DNA from: Perkinsus olseni
Lineage: Eukaryota; Perkinsozoa; Perkinsida; Perkinsidae
Direction: 5' to 3'
Length of the DNA stretch: 64,000 bases
Assembly: GCA_013115135.1 (NCBI GenBank)
Contig: JABANP010000149.1
Location: 42,951 to 106,950 of the forward strand
Under the pieces are notes generated by a model. The model was given only the letters and a program-made list of their open reading frames with translations. It made no database searches and had not been told where the DNA came from. Shown in pieces: positions 60,601 to 64,000 of the stretch. Numbering within the stretch: position 1 is the first letter of the stretch; every line of letters starts with the position of its first letter. The translations under genes and the position numbers were made by a program.

Positions 60601-63600
60601 GGCTGAAGATCCACGAAGAACACGGGGTACGCCTTCTTAGGGGTCGACCTCGTAGCAACAGCGGGCGAACCAATGGCAGCCTGGTGAACCGTCTCCGAAC
60701 CAACCTTCTTGGGAAGGGCATGTCGACAAAACACCTTAGTCAGAATATCATACTCGGCTGGCGTGACCTTGCTGTCATCACGAACCGCATCCTCACCGAG
60801 CTCCTGCCGCGCGTCCGTCCAGCTCGATAGCTGTGAGCAGTGGACACAGAAAGAAGCACGCTCGAACGGCAGCACAATCGAGGAGCGTAAAAGAAACTCA
60901 CCGGGCCTGTCCGCGAGGTTATCGGCGTTCACGGCTTCCGCGAACACAACCTTCATACCGCAAGCCATCTGGTCGAAGGGGACGCTTCGCTCCTTGAACG
61001 ACGGGCAGAAACCTTCAACGTGGGCACGAACATTGGGAAGTTCAAACGGAAACCCGCGGGACACTCGCGAACGACACAACCCGTGAACCGAAGAGGCGTC
61101 CAAGTAGGAGGGCGAACGTATGGCCATTATGGCGGGAACCATAGCCTCGGCATCGTTGTTGCGGTCATGGGTCTGAATCCTTCGGCCTTGCTCATCAGAA
61201 CCCTCCACTGGACGATAACTCTCCTTGCCGGGGACATGCTTGAGGACACAGGAGGTACTATACTCACGCGAACGACGAGCCAAGGGCGTAGGCGGATCGC
61301 GCGAACCTAGCTGGGCCTCACAAACCACGGCGAAATAAGCACAATCACCTCCCTCCGGCGGGAGGACATCACAAACCAAGTTCGCTAGCGGGCGCAGGCT
61401 CATGTAGAACAAGCACGAACCCAGAACTGACACGGTACTAGCGAACCACGCGGCGAAGTGCACACGAATGCAATGAACACTGGGGCATCAACCCCGCGAG
61501 GGGGACAGCACGTACGCGAACCCTGTCTCCCTCGAATAAATACTAGAAAGAGCGGCAATCACTTAAGCGCGCGCAGTGATGCCGCCAAGACACTTCCAAG
61601 AGCTCGAGCAATCACAACAGTCGAACTGTTCGCCAAAGGGCGAGAAGGCCGCGAAACGGTCGGCCAACAAGAAACGGTTCGGCGCATCACGTCACGTGAC
61701 GTGGCGCCACGGTGCGTACGATCGCACAGAGTGGTCAAAACCATCACAACGAAGCACGCGAACGCTTGCGAAAGAAAGGGAGCAAGACAAAGCGCGAACA
61801 CGAGAACGGTCATGAACACGCCGGAGTCAGGGGTGCGCACCACCCCCCTTCTCCCACCAAGAATCCGCGCCTACGGTGCGTTAATTAAAATTGGAACGGG
61901 CGTCGTCGAAGTCGGTGTCGGCGACTGAGCTGGCGGCGGACTCGTACGCAGGTTCACGCGAACCCCGAACTGTTGGGGGCCGTCGTAAAGCTAACGGAAC
62001 GTACGTGTCCGAAGAGAATGGTACACGAGGGGGCGGTAGTCGATTGTTGCGCGAACGCGTTACAGGACGTTCAAACAACGGCGTAGCCTGCTCCAGCACC
62101 AAGGACTCGTGGGAATCGGCGCTCGACGAGGGCGAACCAGGGGAAGAGCGGCGTGAGGAGCAGGGACTAGACGCTGTTGCAACAGAACTACGCGCCAAAG
62201 GAGAGGGCGGTTCTCCCACCAAGGACCTTTGGGGGTCGGCGCTCTGCCTACTCGATGCCACGGAGGCATCGGGGTCATGGGCAGACCGGCGTGAGGAACC
62301 AACGGGCGAAGGGGGCGTCGAACGACCAGAACGCGCACTCGACGGCGTAGACGAATGGCGTGACTTGGAAGAGGGGTCGAACGACTTGTCGGGGTCTCAG
62401 ACGACGGTGACGAAATGTCGCCTGAGCGAGGAGCGGCCGACGGTGGCGATTCATGGACAACTGAGGAAGGGCGAGAAGGAGCGGCGGCAGACCGTTCTGC
62501 CGGAATGTCGATCTCGTCCACCGGACCTTGCGGAGTCGTCGTCGGCCTATCCGCCAGCGGAGGGGCGGAAGTGGGAGTCCGCCGAGGCGGACTCGACGTG
62601 GGTGTACCGCGAACGGCACGGGACGGTGCCGAAGCACCACGAGGAGCCTGGAAGGCTCCGGGAGTTGGTCGTACTCGTGGTCGGCCACGCGGCGTCGTTC
62701 TCGGGGTCGGCGTCACAAGTGGTGGAGGGGCTGGTCGTCGTACCGCGGGAGTCGCTGCAGGAGGTGGCATCGCCGGTGTTGGTGCCGGCGGCGCTGCCGG
62801 TGGAGCCGGCGTTGGCTCCCATCTTGGAGAAGGCAGGTCGGCGTCTTGGTTAGCATGCCAAGGAGACGGTACCACCCGCGAATGCAGCTGCCGGTCGCCC
62901 GGCATCTCAGGTACGAACGGCGGCAGATCGGCCACGGAAGGGGCTGCGCGTTGAACTCGGTCCAGGAGGTCGGGCGGAGCGTCCTCGAACTGAATAGGGT
63001 CCAGGCGAAGATGATCAACACTAGAAACCTTCACCTTGTCAGTCTCGAGCTGGCGGATGCGAACTACCTTAACCGGGTCTTGCGAGCCCACGATGTCCGT
63101 GACGACCCAATCTGCTTCCCATCTCGGTGCGAGCTTATTCTCGGGACTAGGAACCCGCAGAAACACTCGCGCTCCGACGTAGAAAGGCGCCGGCTGAGCC
63201 GACCGGTCGTAGAGAGCCCTATACCGTTGAGCGGCACGCGTAACGGCCTTGTCAACCTCGTCATCTAAGTAAGCCCGAACCCTTTCCACGAACTCGCCAT
63301 AGACGACCGTGTCGAACATCAGGGGACCGTACGCTGTGGTAACGGGGACGAACTCTCTCGGCGGCTCTCTCGCAAACATCAGCATGTAGGGGCTGTAGCC
63401 GGTCGAGGCGTGGATGGCCGTGTTGTAACGATACAACAGGGCAGGCAAATGAGCCGGCCAGTCCGGCACCGAAGTGTGACGTCGTAGTAAACCGATGAGG
63501 GTGCCATTCAACCGCTCTACCAAACCGTTACCCGAGGGGTGGTAAACGGTGGTTCGCGAACGATTGATGTTGAGGGCCTCGAGGGTACGCTTGAACAGCT

Positions 63601-63880
63601 GGCCTTCGAACTGGCTACCCTGATCAGAGTGCATACGAACGGGGGGTCCGAAACGAGCGAAGAGGGCTAACAAATGAGGAAGCGTCTCTTCCATCGTATC
63701 TCGAACCAACGGGAAGGCCTCTGCCCACTTCGTGAAGTAGTCCTGGATGACCACCAGATACTTGTACCCTTGCGAACTGGTGCCGATGGTGAGGTAGTCA
63801 ATCGCCAGCGTATGCCAAGGCCTGCCGACCGGTACGGGGACCAAGGGAGACCTCGTGGTGGGGTGCGAACCGGCGACTTG
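57677..63880 (-). repeat. dispersed sense-strand GTTCG motif field
   Basis: About 85 copies of GTTCG on the minus strand (CGAAC on the plus strand) and fewer than 10 on the opposite strand, counted by eye. Usual context GGTTCG followed by C or T. Spacing is irregular, about 30-100 bp. Copies fall in all three codon phases (read as V-R, G-S or F with neighbours) and in the non-coding gaps 57677-58160 and 61464-61880. Confidence 0.8.
58161..61463 (-). CDS. 1100-residue extra ORF (ORF3) of the LTR element
   Basis: Intact, located 3' of the integrase. It starts with a hydrophobic segment (AAWFASTVSVLGSCLFYMSL) that could be a leader or anchor; a second Met lies at the end of that stretch. Residues from about 400 to 600 are Ser/Pro-rich and probably disordered (TPPRCSSSSSSRPNVES). 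The last 350 residues look globular (WVDRWLGFWEVREDVFPDG, LVFCCPEHASAAIFRF, FVPPDMLSPRPWVVDYWGQC). No viral envelope, capsid or enzyme motif recognised. The position matches the env-like slot of some Ty3/gypsy elements, but nothing in the sequence proves that role. Confidence 0.75.
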   Translation of the reverse strand: MHFAAWFASTVSVLGSCLFYMSLRPLANLVCDVLPPEGGDCAYFAVVCEAQLGSRDPPTPLARRSREYSTSCVLKHVPGKESYRPVEGSDEQGRRIQTHDRNNDAEAMVPAIMAIRSPSYLDASSVHGLCRSRVSRGFPFELPNVRAHVEGFCPSFKERSVPFDQMACGMKVVFAEAVNADNLADRPGEFLLRSSIVLPFERASFCVHCSQLSSWTDARQELGEDAVRDDSKVTPAEYDILTKVFCRHALPKKVGSETVHQAAIGSPAVATRSTPKKAYPVFFVDLQPFADDYGQPFVTLDFTVPARAAGAFGSPSHPLAQLAAFVYETYVPFPRRFGVFVHPRVQRLMVWTLDTSLGFGLLRECYPCRDGRRDKLAKILRSVREAREKLLSGKASPSEAVPRAGSSSSSAVLTPRQEAPSRASPSPPPRPVTPPRCSSSSSSRPNVESTPAGSVRPLHTGPVPTASGGSSSSVAVRVLDELLRGPSPGDVQPDPAPVRDLTPPPLPRPPTNEGYEAYYRSSNKRSPAFDHYARYDSNPDAVSPLPAEAADHGPRSRSRSPRRVDPPQEVVAIPSRMLEGAAASIRVGTEVVREQLRITAEVLGFAYGSADFASYVLRRVLEGVLRDGEARLFRSSTPASWAYGSWSYGPGTGTALLRPASVRSEDQVEQDYNDLYGPSSAGSYVAPGVLHGDPDVVRASVVSDSQLSVDESQPGSQTFQTAPSLPAWALFFAGVDGAPLREAPAIPPQYEPRKLSFYGLLAGSRNRPDLSWVDSEVYVRGLSPQWQDVWVDRWLGFWEVREDVFPDGCANVRGFNVMCTPVAAGFVTSADELASADISGCVLVLTGLAAGPRRGSDARNNGWVPFAYEILDWCLAGGLPVRIVLNHTDKAIVRGPEAMSRMRNEASLVFCCPEHASAAIFRFASLNAVRPLIPNRRLYVFRSDKAWSSTVRDAHDRWTGLTFEEVRAVLVATFQAARARQLGRFVPPDMLSPRPWVVDYWGQCTDAELVRAQHQEATPAFRLHFYARHAGSRDALLYLSAVASHFQDPANPYRSEGPLTDTTIGSLLDDVTECGRWMSGRGSRPAESSSGGSPRVIEID

Positions 63881-63925
63881 ACACTCGCGACACCGCTGCA
63901 GGTACGTGATACCATCTAGGCACAC
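61884..63925 (-). CDS. pol 3' part: integrase with Pro/Ser-rich tail
   Basis: Retroviral-type integrase core with a D-D-35-E triad: D43 (LAIDYLT), D101 (MHSDQGSQF) and E137 (PSGNGLVERLNGTL), counted from the open frame's first codon at 63925. YLQRCRECQ is the end of the HHCC zinc finger. GYSPYMLMFAREP is the conserved motif after the core. No chromodomain follows; instead there is a Pro/Ser/Thr/Arg-rich tail of over 300 residues. This tail changes frame by one base near 62350 and then continues to a stop at about 61884. Inserts element cDNA into the genome. The reading frame is closed about 30 bp upstream of 63925, so another shift may lie there. Confidence 0.88.
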
Positions 63926-64000
63926 TCGCAGCCAAGCCGCTAGACGTGCGATCTCGAGTTAGGTATTCATTGTGATGCGATGGAGGTCGTAGTAGTCCGC

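Larger units (their letters stand above)
57290..64000 (-). mobile_element. Ty3/gypsy-like LTR retrotransposon, 3' portion
   Basis: On the minus strand: integrase with a long Pro/Ser-rich tail, then a 1100-residue extra ORF, then a non-coding 3' region running to roughly 57.3-57.7 kb. Gag, protease and RT would lie beyond the right edge of the window. Only one end is in view, so LTRs and target duplication could not be confirmed and the left border is approximate. The element is marked throughout by the pentamer GTTCG on its sense strand. Confidence 0.85.

Noticed and set aside
61891..62853. 320-codon plus-strand frame and a 246-codon Arg/Ser-rich frame at 62528
   Set aside because: Low-complexity shadows of the Pro/Ser-rich integrase tail on the minus strand.

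Overview
This window is nuclear DNA of a protist with short introns. GT-AG introns of roughly 45-70 nt, some with a CTAAC/ACTAAC-like branch site, split genes such as spermidine synthase, P450 and aconitase. Two RNA polymerase III type tRNA genes, several secreted proteins that I cannot place in any family, and an organellar HPR/FASTK-like RNA-binding protein fit an alveolate of the Perkinsus type. That assignment is an inference from style, not a database match.

Layout. 0-10 kb: the end of a DUF676-type serine esterase and a long AT-rich stretch holding dispersed exon-like pieces on the minus strand. 10-14.3 kb: three plus-strand genes of small, partly signal-peptide-bearing proteins, two of which look paralogous. 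14.6-16.2 kb: a cyclic-nucleotide phosphodiesterase with a docking-type N-terminus, interrupted by three +1 shifts. 16.6-27 kb: plus-strand genes of unknown function, several membrane-bound. 27.7-28.1 kb: tRNA-His and tRNA-Phe. 29.4-45.5 kb: a tandem duplication of a unit carrying a 568-residue predicted secreted protein. The first unit was later split by a non-LTR retrotransposon, which was itself split by a DNA transposon. 45.4-57.2 kb: a minus-strand run of conserved genes (cytochrome P450, mitochondrial aconitase, HPR/FASTK-like protein, spermidine/thermospermine synthase). 57.3-64 kb: the 3' part of a Ty3/gypsy-like LTR element on the minus strand (integrase plus a 1100-residue extra ORF).

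The two most interesting observations are these. (1) Positions 35038-37442 are a complete-looking Transib-type transposon: ~126-bp inverted repeats starting CAC, a 5-bp duplication CGCCA, and one intact 593-residue transposase whose D, D and E motifs match the Transib/RAG1 catalytic core. Removing it together with one copy of the duplication rejoins the host reverse transcriptase reading frame. (2) The Ty3/gypsy-like element carries a striking field of the pentamer GTTCG on its sense strand (about 85 copies in 6.3 kb, fewer than 10 on the other strand). The pentamer lies in all three reading frames and also in non-coding parts, so it appears to be a nucleotide-level signal rather than a codon effect.

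Order of events read from the nesting: tandem duplication, then non-LTR insertion (14-bp target duplication), then Transib insertion (5-bp target duplication).
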